Part shown: piece after piece, positions 46,888-55,189 of the stretch
Position numbering within the stretch: the stretch's first letter is position 1
Layout of the letters: every line of letters begins with the position of its first letter
From: CBDCNH01 sp965219015
GTDB lineage: Bacteria; Pseudomonadota; Alphaproteobacteria; Rhodobacterales; Rhodobacteraceae
DNA length: 64,000 bases
Direction: 5' to 3'
Assembly: GCA_965219015.1 (NCBI GenBank)
Contig: CBDCNH010000005.1
Coordinates: 248,001-312,000, forward strand
Notes under the pieces: generated by a model
The model's input: only the letters and a program-made list of their open reading frames with translations
The model's database searches: none
Told to the model about the DNA's origin: nothing
Program-made: the position numbers and the translations under genes

Positions 46888-49143
46888 ATGAAAGATACGG
46901 CAGACATCGAGGGCCAGTGCCCGTTCCGCGGCAGCCGCATCGGCGGCGCCATCGGCTCCGAGCCGACGATCGAGCACTGGTGGCCGAACCGGCTCAAGGT
47001 CGAGCTTCTGCATCGTGACCCGCCGCAAGCGAACCCTCTGGCCGGCTTCGACTATCGTCGCGCGTTCGAGGCCCTCGACCTTGCCGCGGTCAAGGCCGAC
47101 ATCAAGGCGTTCCTCACCACTTCGGTCGAATGGTGGCCGTCGGACTACGGCAACTACGGCCCGCAGGTGATCCGCACGGCCTGGCACTCGGCGGGCACCT
47201 ACCGCATCGCGGACGGGCGCGGCGGCGCTGGCCAGGCGATGCAGCGCTTCGCGCCGATCAATTCGTGGTGGGACAATGGCAACACCGACAAGACACGGCG
47301 CCTGCTGTGGCCGATCAAGCAGAAGTACGGCGCGGCGCTGAGCTGGGCGGACCTGCTGATCCTCGCGGGCAACTGCTCGCTCGAGATCATGGGGTTCCGC
47401 ACCTTCGGCTACGCCGGCGGACGCCGCGACGCCTGGGAAGCCGACACCGCGACCTACTGGGGCCCGGAGGGCTGGCACGAGGGCGACGGTGATCCCGACC
47501 GCATGGTCAACCTCGACGAGCGCTGGGAGGGCGACATCAACGGGCCGTACCACGACCTCGAGAACCCGCTCGCCGCGACGCACCAGGCGCTGATCTACGT
47601 CAACCCCGAAGGCCCCGGCGGCAACGGCGACCCGCTCGACTCCGCGCGCAACATCCGCGAATCCTTTGCGCGGATGGCGATGAACGACGAGGAGACCGTG
47701 GCGCTCGTCGCAGGCGGGCACGCGTTCGGCAAGTCGCACGGCCAGGTCGCCGCGTCCCGGATCGGACCCGCCCCCGAAGGCGCGCCGATGGAGGCGATGG
47801 GTCTCGGATGGCACAACCCCGAGGGCACCGGCAACGGCCGCTTCACCATGACGAACGGGATTGAGGGCTCGTGGACCCCGAATCCGACGCAGTGGGACAA
47901 CGACTATCTCACGAACCTCTTCAAGTTCGACTGGGAGCGGACCACGAGCCCGGCGGGCTCGTTGCAGTGGACGCCGCGCGACCCCGGCGCGCCGAAGACG
48001 CCCGATGCCCATGTCGCCGGGCAGGAGGCGCCGCTGATGATGATGACCTCCGACATCGCGATGAAGGAAGACCCGGCCTACCGCGAGGTCTGCCTGCGTT
48101 TTCTGAACGATTTCGACGCCTTCTCGGATGCCTTCGCGCGCGCCTGGTACAAGCTCACGCACCGCGACATGGGGCCGAAGTCGCGCTACCTCGGCCCGGA
48201 GGTGGCGGCGGAAGATCTTGACTGGCAGGATCCGATCCCGCCGCTCGACCACGAGCTGATCGATGCTGCCGACATCGCCGACCTTGCGTCGCGCATCCTC
48301 GCCAGCGGCCTCACCGTGTCCGAGCTCGTCGGCGTGGCCTGGGCCGCCGCCTCGACGCACCGCGACAGCGACAAGCGGGGCGGCGCGAACGGCGGCCGGA
48401 TCGCGCTCGCGCCGCAGAAGGACTGGGAGGTCAACAACCCCGCGCAGGTGCAAAAGGTCGTGGCGGCGCTGACCGGCATCCGGGACGGGTTCAACGACGG
48501 CCGCCACGGGGCGAAGAAGGTCTCGCTCGCCGACCTGATCGTGCTCGGCGGCTGCGCGGCGGTTCAAAAGGCGGCGGCGGATGCCGGGGTCGAGACGACG
48601 GTGCCGTTTCTGCCGGGCCGGATGGACACCACGCAGGCGCTGACCGATGTCCTGCAGTTCAACTGGCTGAAGCCGGTGTCGGACGGGTTTCGCAACTACC
48701 ACGACGCGTCGGTCCGCTACAACGTCCCGCCCGAGCAGATCTTCCTCGACCGGGCGGACTTGCTGACGCTGACGGCACCCGAGTGGACCGCGCTCGTGGG
48801 CGGGCTGCGTGTGCTCGACACCAACTACGACGGCTCGAAGCACGGCGTCTTCACCGACCGTCCGGGGGTGCTGACGAACGACTTCTTCGTCACGCTCACC
48901 AGCATGGACTACGAATGGGTGAAGACCGACGAGGCGGGCATGGCGTTCGAGGTTCGCCGGCGGGGAACGGGTGAGGCGTCGTTCACGGCGACGCGCTGCG
49001 ACCTCGTGTTCGGCTCCAACGCGCAGTTGCGCCAGATCGCCGAGGTCTACGCCGCCGCCGACGGGCACCAGCGGCTCGTCCACGACTTCGTCGCCGCCTG
49101 GAACAAGGTGATGATGCTCGACCGCTACGACGTCGCCGCCTGA
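46888..49143 (+). CDS. katG: catalase-peroxidase
   Basis: Haem enzyme that removes hydrogen peroxide and has peroxidase activity. At 751 residues it has the usual two-domain length. The distal pocket RTAWHSAGTYR gives Arg96, Trp99 and His100, the covalent Met-Tyr-Trp adduct would be Trp99-Tyr238-Met264, and the proximal histidine is His280 in AGGHAFGKSHG. All catalytic residues are present. GAGGACG precedes the ATG. A perfect hairpin follows the stop. Confidence 0.97.
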   Translation: MKDTADIEGQCPFRGSRIGGAIGSEPTIEHWWPNRLKVELLHRDPPQANPLAGFDYRRAFEALDLAAVKADIKAFLTTSVEWWPSDYGNYGPQVIRTAWHSAGTYRIADGRGGAGQAMQRFAPINSWWDNGNTDKTRRLLWPIKQKYGAALSWADLLILAGNCSLEIMGFRTFGYAGGRRDAWEADTATYWGPEGWHEGDGDPDRMVNLDERWEGDINGPYHDLENPLAATHQALIYVNPEGPGGNGDPLDSARNIRESFARMAMNDEETVALVAGGHAFGKSHGQVAASRIGPAPEGAPMEAMGLGWHNPEGTGNGRFTMTNGIEGSWTPNPTQWDNDYLTNLFKFDWERTTSPAGSLQWTPRDPGAPKTPDAHVAGQEAPLMMMTSDIAMKEDPAYREVCLRFLNDFDAFSDAFARAWYKLTHRDMGPKSRYLGPEVAAEDLDWQDPIPPLDHELIDAADIADLASRILASGLTVSELVGVAWAAASTHRDSDKRGGANGGRIALAPQKDWEVNNPAQVQKVVAALTGIRDGFNDGRHGAKKVSLADLIVLGGCAAVQKAAADAGVETTVPFLPGRMDTTQALTDVLQFNWLKPVSDGFRNYHDASVRYNVPPEQIFLDRADLLTLTAPEWTALVGGLRVLDTNYDGSKHGVFTDRPGVLTNDFFVTLTSMDYEWVKTDEAGMAFEVRRRGTGEASFTATRCDLVFGSNAQLRQIAEVYAAADGHQRLVHDFVAAWNKVMMLDRYDVAA

Positions 49144-49158
49144 CCGGCGATGGTCGCT

Positions 49159-49179
49159 GCCGGCGGGAATCCCGCCGGC
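49159..49179 (+). terminator. hairpin after katG, possible terminator
   Basis: GCCGGCGGG, loop AAT, CCCGCCGGC form a perfect nine-pair stem 15 bases after the katG stop. There is no T-run, so it may act with Rho or in mRNA protection. It sits between katG and the convergent pseudogene. Confidence 0.55.
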
Positions 49180-49200
49180 GGCCGCCGTTGCTCCGACGCG

Positions 49201-50559
49201 TCAGGCGGGACACCCGTCCGCGATCCAGCGTTCGAAGGTGTCGACCCGCACGGCATCCCACGCGCCGTCGCACGGCATCGTCCCTTCGCGCAGCCGCTGC
49301 AGGATCGCGTCGGCGTGACGTTGGACATCGGCGTGCGATCACAGATCGAACGTGAAGCGCATCGACGACCGGTCCCGCGCCCGGAATAGGGGTTGGACAT
49401 GAGCGGCGAAGCTGACCCGTTGACGCGGGCCGGGAGCTTCGGCGATCACCGCGACGGGCGCCGTTGCCGGGTATGGCGCCGGCATCCGCGACCCGGGCGA
49501 CGCGTTGCAGACCCACCACCAGCGCGGCACGGCCATGTTCGGCGGCGGCTTCGCATCCGACTGCGAGTTCTCGAGCGCGGTCCGCGTTCCCCATTCGATG
49601 TAGGCTGCGAATGCAGCCCGAAACTCGGCGAAGAGCGTCGGCTCGGCGGCGGGATCGGGTTCGGGATCCCTGAAGCCCGATGACCAATGCATCCCCGAGC
49701 AGAACGGCTTCCTCGGCGAGGCGCCGCAGCGGCAGAGGCTGCAGTGCTCGGCGCTGGCGCCTTCGGGACGATCGAGCGGGCGCCCGGTGTCGTCGGCGAG
49801 CGCGACGCCGCCGGTGATCCGGTAGGGCCCGTCTCGCGAGACCTCGATCGTCGCGGGGCGCGTCTGGTCGACGGCCGCACGGTCCTCGCGACCGTCCAGA
49901 CCGAAGCTGAGCGCTCCCGACGGGCAGCGCCGCACCGCGGCGACGATCTCGTCCAGACGGGCGCCGCTCGATGTGACGAACGGCTCCGCATCGAGATGAA
50001 ACACCGTCCGCAGCCGGTCCGTGCAGGACCCTGAATGGGCGCAGAGGCCACGAATGTCGCACGAGGGCGGCGGCGGCCTCGATCACGGCAGGGTTCGCCC
50101 CCTCGACGTGGGCCGCCGCGATGACCTCGGCTCGGACGTCATGCGGGGATGGCGCTCCCGGGGACGCCAGTTCGGTGATGCGGCAGGCGACCGGGTCCAC
50201 CGGCCCCGCCATCGTCGTGCCGAGGAGCCCCGCCAGCGGCCGCAGCACCGAACGAAAGAGGCTCCGCGCCTCGGGCACGCTCGCGTCGGCCATCAGCGCA
50301 AGCATGGACGTGAGCCACCGCTCCAGAGGCAGGTCGACGGCGGCGGCTTGCGCTGGCGCGGCAATGCCGGCGACCGGATCGTCGTCGCCGATGTCGTAGA
50401 ACGGGGCGCGCCGCATCGCGGCCGCCATCCGCGCCGACGCCGCCCGACCAGCGCCCGACGGCCCTCCGGATCGACGCGACCGGCGGCAAGGAGGGCCGCG
50501 AGCCCTGCGCTGATCCCCTCGGCATCGAGCATGGATGCCGGACGGTTCGATGGTGCCAT
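49201..50559 (-). pseudogene. broken CDGSH / [4Fe-4S] / truncated-haemoglobin fusion gene
   Basis: From the minus strand: MLDAEGISAGLAALLAAG (from about 50532), a frameshift near 50445, FYDIGDDDPVAGIAAPA to VIEAAAALVR, a second shift near 50050, then LCAHSGSCTDRLRTVFHLD (divergent ferredoxin site), CPSGALSFG and a CDGSH site CRCGASPRKPFCSGMH. PTLF then joins AEFRAAFAAYIEWG at about 49630, so most of the group II globin domain found in intact relatives is deleted. MRFTFDL is followed by TGA (49341-49339) in place of the family tryptophan; the frame then continues SHADVQRHADAILQRLREG, MPCDGAW and ends DGCPA at 49201. An upstream CDGSH domain of the relatives also seems lost. Family architecture is recalled. 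Confidence 0.75.
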
Positions 50560-50716
50560 GTTCTGCCGCGTTCGCTTCTCCGGCCCCGCGGTCTTGCCGC
50601 ACGACCTGCCGGGTCCAAAGATGCAGCGTCGCTGCGGACCGATCAACGCACCGCCGGGTAAGTGGAATTGCCGGCAGGGAGGGCTTAGGTCTGCCCACAG
50701 CGGAAGTGGAAGCCCG

Positions 50717-51061
50717 ATGCCGGCTCGAGACCGAACCTACGGATGCCCCGTCGAGGTGTCGCTCGATCTTCTCGGCGGCAAATGGAAGACCATCCTCCCC
50801 GCGCGCCTGAAGGAGAGGCCGCTCCGCTACGGCGAGCTTCGCGCCCTGAGTCCAGACCTGTCGGACAAGGTGCTGACGCAGCGTCTGCGCGATCTCGAGG
50901 CCGACGGGTTCGTCAGCCGGTCGCGGGGACCGCAGGTGCGGTACGCGCTGACCGACCTCGGCCGCTCGCTTCACCCTGCGCTCGAGGCGCTCTACGCCTG
51001 GGGCCAGGAGGCCGCGCGACGAACCGGAGCGAGGGTCCGGCCCGCGCCGCCTCCGCCGTAG
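50717..51061 (+). CDS. HxlR family transcriptional regulator
   Basis: A 114-residue winged-helix protein with CPVEVSLDLLGGKWKTILPARL, ALSPDLSDKVLTQRLRDLEADGFVSR and VRYALTDLGRSLHP, the full HxlR pattern. Cys10 in the N-terminal CPV motif is the usual redox or aldehyde sensing cysteine. It is divergent from the CDGSH-globin pseudogene, which it may once have controlled. The ATG at 50717 has a GGAAG upstream. The 157 bases from 50560 to 50716 hold no gene I can see. Confidence 0.88.
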   Translation: MPARDRTYGCPVEVSLDLLGGKWKTILPARLKERPLRYGELRALSPDLSDKVLTQRLRDLEADGFVSRSRGPQVRYALTDLGRSLHPALEALYAWGQEAARRTGARVRPAPPPP

Positions 51062-51141
51062 CCGAGGACGCCAACGCTCGCGGGCCCGACGGCTCCCGGC
51101 GGCCCGCGCGCAACATATCCTGCTTTGGCGCGTTGACGCGG

Positions 51142-51936
51142 ATGCAGACGGGAGAGGTTCGCGTCGGGATCGGTGGCTGGACCTACGCGCCTTGGCGCGG
51201 ACCGTTCTATCCTGCCGGAACGCGGCAGAAGGACGAGCTCGCCTACGCGAGCCGTCACCTCGACGTCATCGAGATCAACGGCACGTTCTATCGCAGCCCG
51301 TCGCCGCGGATCTTCGACGGATGGGCGGCGGCGGTGCCCGAGGGCTTCGTCTTCACCGTCAAGGCGCCGCGCTACACGACGCACCGCAAGGTGCTCGGCG
51401 ATGCCGGGGAGAGCGTGCGGCGCTTCACGGACGGTGGGGTCGCCGAGCTCGGTCCGTCGCTCGGGCCGATTTTGTGGCAGCTGCCGCCGACACGCGCCTT
51501 CGATCCCGCGGACTTCGAGGCGTTCCTCGCGCTCCTGCCGGCACGGGCCGGCGGCATCCGTTTGCGGCATGCGGTCGAGGTGCGCCACGCCAGCTTCCAG
51601 ACCGCCGCCGCGGTGGCGCTCGCGCGGCGGCACGGCGTCGCGATCGTCCAAGCGCTGGACTCGCAGCACCCGGAGATCGCCGACGTGACGGCGGGGTTCG
51701 TCTACGCGCGCCTGATGGGGACGGTGCCCGGTATGGCGGAAGGCTACCCGGCCCCGGAGCTCGACCGGCGCGCGACGGCGCTGGCGGCACTGGCGCGCGG
51801 CGAGGCGGCCGCGGGCGCCGCGCTCCTCGACAGACCCGCGCCCCGCCGGCCCCGCGATGTGTTCGCCTTCGTCATCGGCGGGCACAAGGCGTCGAACCCG
51901 GCGGCGGCGATGGCGCTTGCCGGGCGGCTCCGTTGA
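51142..51936 (+). CDS. DUF72 domain-containing protein
   Basis: A 264-residue TIM-barrel-type protein starting RVGIGGWTYAPWRGPFYP, with YASRHLDVIEINGTFYRSP and FVFTVKAPRYTTH, the DUF72 signatures. The function of the family is unknown. The ATG at 51142 is a fair start (TTG 51133 is also possible); no strong Shine-Dalgarno is seen. It follows the HxlR gene by 80 bases. Confidence 0.86.
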   Translation: MQTGEVRVGIGGWTYAPWRGPFYPAGTRQKDELAYASRHLDVIEINGTFYRSPSPRIFDGWAAAVPEGFVFTVKAPRYTTHRKVLGDAGESVRRFTDGGVAELGPSLGPILWQLPPTRAFDPADFEAFLALLPARAGGIRLRHAVEVRHASFQTAAAVALARRHGVAIVQALDSQHPEIADVTAGFVYARLMGTVPGMAEGYPAPELDRRATALAALARGEAAAGAALLDRPAPRRPRDVFAFVIGGHKASNPAAAMALAGRLR

Positions 51937-52033
51937 CCACCGCCGCCGGTTGCGGGGTCGAGCGAGCCTTCGCCGATCGGACGAGGCGCTCACGACAAAT
52001 TGGCGAAGGATCGCCTGTACGCGGCGTTCGGCC

Positions 52034-52062
52034 TTGTTAACCTTTCCTCCACGCTACTATTT
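52034..52062 (+). promoter_or_regulatory. candidate promoter of the sulfotransferase cassette
   Basis: TTGTTA (52034-52039), 17 bases, CTATTT (52057-52062), 70 bases before the ATG of the first cassette gene. It lies in a local AT-rich patch within the 196-base gap after the DUF72 gene. Confidence 0.42.
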
Positions 52063-52132
52063 CTTGCAACGCCGGGCCGTGCGACAACGGCGGCGAACGC
52101 GCGCCCGTGAAGGCGCGAGACGGGACGAAAAC

Positions 52133-52378
52133 ATGACAGGTTCGATCAACCGCGGCCGAGCCGCACTCACCCTCGTTGCGGCGGCCCTGCTCGCACCCAC
52201 CGCCGCGTCGGCCTATGTCGGCCCCGGCGCCGGGCTGACGGCCATCGGGACGCTCGTGGCCCTCGTCGCGGCGCTCGCCCTCGCGGTCGTGGGGTTCGTC
52301 TGGTATCCGATCAAGCGCCTCCTGCGCGGTCGCAGCCGCCCTGCTCCAGCCGCGCGCCCGACGGAGCCCGGAGAATGA
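52133..52378 (+). CDS. small membrane protein of the sulfotransferase cassette
   Basis: An 81-residue protein with a cleavable-looking N-terminal signal (ALTLVAAALLAPTAASAYVG), then the conserved-looking YVGPGAGLTAIGTL and a single transmembrane helix (LVALVAALALAVVGFVWYPIKRLL), ending in a basic and proline-rich tail. I recognise no named family. It overlaps the sulfotransferase start by four bases, so it is made with it and is probably a partner or assembly factor. Confidence 0.72.
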   Translation: MTGSINRGRAALTLVAAALLAPTAASAYVGPGAGLTAIGTLVALVAALALAVVGFVWYPIKRLLRGRSRPAPAARPTEPGE

Positions 52379-53820
52379 CGGTCGCGGCGCTCCTTCTCGG
52401 GATCGCCGCCTTCGTCGTCGTGTTGCGGATGCTCGGCGCGGCCGGGATCGCGACCTCGGTGATCTCGGTCTCGCAAACCGCGATCGCCACGATGGGCACG
52501 CCCGACCTTGACGACCTCGCGAAGGAAGCCGCCGTCCGGCGCGCGTCCCTCCAGCTCTTCGGCAGCTTCGCGGCCCTCCTCGGCGTGTCACTCGCAGCGC
52601 TCGGCGCGGCGGCGGCGGTCGTCTGGGGCGGCGCGGCGGCAGGCCTCTACCCGCTCGACCGAGCCATCGCCGTGGGCTCCGGCTGGCCGTTCATCCTCGT
52701 GTCGAGCGTCGGTTCGGTGGCACTCTGGCTCGCGCTCGAGCGCCGCGCGGCACCTCGGGCGGCGGCTCCGAAGGAAGTGCCCTATTCCGGCCTCGACCAG
52801 GCGCTTCACGACTACGCGCTGGGCTCCCTTGATCGCCAGCGCCGGCTCGCGGGCGTCGAGGACCGGCTCTTTGCCGCCCGCATCGCGCGGACCCGCATGG
52901 ATGCGCCGGTGTTCGTCACCTCGCTGCCGCGCGCGGGCACCACGATGATGCTGGGCCTCCTCGCCGAGATGCCCGAGTTCGCCTCCGCCACCTACCGCCA
53001 TATGCCCTTTCCGATGGCGCCGCTCCTCTGGGGCCGGTTCTCGCGACCGTTCCGCCGGGCGGGCGCGCCGGTGGAGCGCGCGCACGGAGACGGCATCGAG
53101 GTCGGGCTCGACAGCCCGGAAGCCTTCGAGGAAATGCTCTGGATGGCGTTCTGGCCGGGCCACTACGGCCCCGACCGGATCCGCCTCTGGGACGCCGACG
53201 CCGACGTTCCGGGGTTCCGCGACTTCCTGGCGCGCCACATGGCCAAGGTGGTGGCCGCCGAAGGCGGTCCCGCGCGCCGCTATGTCTCGAAGAACAACGC
53301 CAACATCGCGCGCCTGCCGCTCTTGGCGCGGCTTTTTCCGGAATCGCAGGTCGTCGTCCCGGTCCGCGATCCTTTCGCGCAGACGGCCTCGCTTCTGCGG
53401 CAGCACCGCCGCTTCACCGATCTTCACGCCCGCGAGCCCTTCGCCCGGCGGTACATGCAAGGCATCGGCCACCTCGAGTTCGGCGCCGCGCTGAAGCCGA
53501 TCGCGTTCCCGGGCTTCGATACGGCGGCCACCCCGGACAGCCCCTCGTTCTGGCTCGCCTACTGGATCGCCGCCTACCGTACCGTGCTTGCCACCGCCGC
53601 CCACGGCACCCTCTTCGTCGACCATGACGCGCTCTCGGCCGCGCCCGAGAGGCTGCTCCCCGTCCTCGCCGACCGCATCGGGGTCGCCGACCCCGCGGCG
53701 TTCGCGGCCCTTGCGCCCCGCCTCCATCCGCAGCGTGCCGTCGCTCCCGCCGGACTGCCGGACGACCTCGTCGAAGCCGCGCGCGCCCTCCATCAAACCC
53801 TCGTCGCACGGTCCGCATGA
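52375..53820 (+). CDS. membrane-anchored PAPS-dependent sulfotransferase
   Basis: The 481-residue protein has hydrophobic segments at about residues 3-23, 61-87 and 104-121, then a Sulfotransfer_3-type domain. The 5'-phosphosulfate-binding loop is TSLPRAGTTMML (182-193), and the 3'-phosphate-binding motif lies in VVVPVRDPFAQTAS (326-339). Its active site would face the cytosol, where PAPS is present. The substrate is unknown: glycolipid, glycan or a protein are possible. It is coupled on both sides, by 4-base overlaps with the small membrane gene and with the arylsulfotransferase-like gene. The Sat/APS kinase at 22207 would supply PAPS. Confidence 0.86.
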   Translation: MTVAALLLGIAAFVVVLRMLGAAGIATSVISVSQTAIATMGTPDLDDLAKEAAVRRASLQLFGSFAALLGVSLAALGAAAAVVWGGAAAGLYPLDRAIAVGSGWPFILVSSVGSVALWLALERRAAPRAAAPKEVPYSGLDQALHDYALGSLDRQRRLAGVEDRLFAARIARTRMDAPVFVTSLPRAGTTMMLGLLAEMPEFASATYRHMPFPMAPLLWGRFSRPFRRAGAPVERAHGDGIEVGLDSPEAFEEMLWMAFWPGHYGPDRIRLWDADADVPGFRDFLARHMAKVVAAEGGPARRYVSKNNANIARLPLLARLFPESQVVVPVRDPFAQTASLLRQHRRFTDLHAREPFARRYMQGIGHLEFGAALKPIAFPGFDTAATPDSPSFWLAYWIAAYRTVLATAAHGTLFVDHDALSAAPERLLPVLADRIGVADPAAFAALAPRLHPQRAVAPAGLPDDLVEAARALHQTLVARSA

Positions 53821-55151
53821 AACGCTCGCTCTCCGACCGGCTCGGCCCGGTCATCTTCGCCGTCTCGCTCGGTGCCCTGTGCGTGAGCTACGGCGTGGTC
53901 GCCGCCTGGTGGGGCTGGTTTCCCGCGATCATGCTCGGCCATGCCAACGAGACGCTGAACAACATCCGCCAGAACTGGAAGAACGACCTCGAGCTCGAGC
54001 CGACGCGGCACCTCGTGGCGCCGGCCATCGCCTCCCGCAGCCTCGACAACGGCGGCTTCCAGATGCACATCCCCGGTGCCGCGGAGCCCGGCTACACGCT
54101 GATCTCCGGGCTCAATCCGGATCAGGACGTCTCGTTCCACGCGGTCTCGCTCTACGATGGCACGGGCCAGCTGGTGCATCGCTGGCCGATCCACTACGAG
54201 GCGCTCGATCCGAAGGGGCGGTCGCCCGCCAACGTGATGCTGCACGGGATGGAGGTTTTCCCGGACGGCAGCCTCGCCGTCACCTTTGACGGCGGCGCGG
54301 TGCTGGCGCGGCTCGATCCGTGCGGCAAGCCGATCTGGGCGCTCCAGCACGATTACCACCATTCGATCTCCGCCGACGGCGCCGGCGGGCTCTGGGCCTG
54401 GCGCGGCGAGGGCATCTGGCGCGTCGATGCGGTGACGGGCGAGGAGACCGAGGTGCTCGACCTCCGCCGCGACATCATCCCGGCGGGCGGCGACGTGCAG
54501 CGCGGGCTCTTCTTCGTCCGCACGGCGGTCCCGGAGAGCGATCCCGGCACCCGGCCGCTCATCGACGTCGACGATCCGTTCCACCCCAACGACGTCGAGG
54601 CGCTGCGGCCGGACATGGCGGCGGCGTTCCCGATGTTCCGCGCGGGCGATCTCCTGGTGAGCTTCCGCGAGCTCAATCTCATCGGGGTGCTCGACCCCAA
54701 GACCGGCCTCCTGAAATGGTCGCGGCAGGGCCCGTGGCTGAAGCAGCATGACCCCGACTTCGAGGCCGACGGCACGATCTCCGTCTACGACAACGCGCCG
54801 GGCACCGGCGTCAGTGCCATCCGCAGCGTCAATCCCGCGACGAACGAGGTCCGGACGCTCTTCGAGGGCAGTCCGGAGACGCCGTTCTACAGCTGGCGCC
54901 GCGGCAAGCACCAGACGCTCGGCAACGGCGACATCCTCGTCACCGAGGCCGAGCACGGCCGCGTGTTCGAGATCGACCCCGCCGGCCGGATCGTCTGGGA
55001 GCGCGACATGGCCTGGGACAAGGCGCGCAACATGATCGTCACCGAGGCCCGCCACGTGCCGGCGGACTTCTTCGCCGCCGGGGTGCCGTCATGCTCCGAT
55101 GACGGCCCGAAGCAATCGGCGGCGCTCGTGCCCGATCTTCGCGGCGGCTGA
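53817..55151 (+). CDS. arylsulfotransferase (ASST)-like protein
   Basis: The 444-residue protein has an N-terminal membrane anchor (IFAVSLGALCVSYGVVAAWWG) and a periplasmic beta-propeller with SFHAVSLYDGTGQLVHRWP, NVMLHGMEVFPDGSL, QHDYHHSISADG and GKHQTLGNGDILVTEAEHGRVFEID, the histidine-rich ASST repeats. Classic ASST uses phenolic sulfate esters rather than PAPS and forms a sulfo-histidine; several conserved histidines (His178, His181, His182 among them) are candidates. Catalytic competence is not proven here. It overlaps the sulfotransferase stop by four bases and ends the cassette. Confidence 0.82.
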   Translation: MKRSLSDRLGPVIFAVSLGALCVSYGVVAAWWGWFPAIMLGHANETLNNIRQNWKNDLELEPTRHLVAPAIASRSLDNGGFQMHIPGAAEPGYTLISGLNPDQDVSFHAVSLYDGTGQLVHRWPIHYEALDPKGRSPANVMLHGMEVFPDGSLAVTFDGGAVLARLDPCGKPIWALQHDYHHSISADGAGGLWAWRGEGIWRVDAVTGEETEVLDLRRDIIPAGGDVQRGLFFVRTAVPESDPGTRPLIDVDDPFHPNDVEALRPDMAAAFPMFRAGDLLVSFRELNLIGVLDPKTGLLKWSRQGPWLKQHDPDFEADGTISVYDNAPGTGVSAIRSVNPATNEVRTLFEGSPETPFYSWRRGKHQTLGNGDILVTEAEHGRVFEIDPAGRIVWERDMAWDKARNMIVTEARHVPADFFAAGVPSCSDDGPKQSAALVPDLRGG

Positions 55152-55189
55152 GGCTTTCGCCCTACGGCGCGGGAGCGTATCCCAGCCGA

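Noticed and set aside
49339..50004. The CDGSH part as an intact 221-residue gene.
   Set aside because: The ferredoxin cysteines LCAHSGSC lie upstream of its first usable start, and the family C-terminus continues in frame after its TGA, so it is a fragment of a broken gene.
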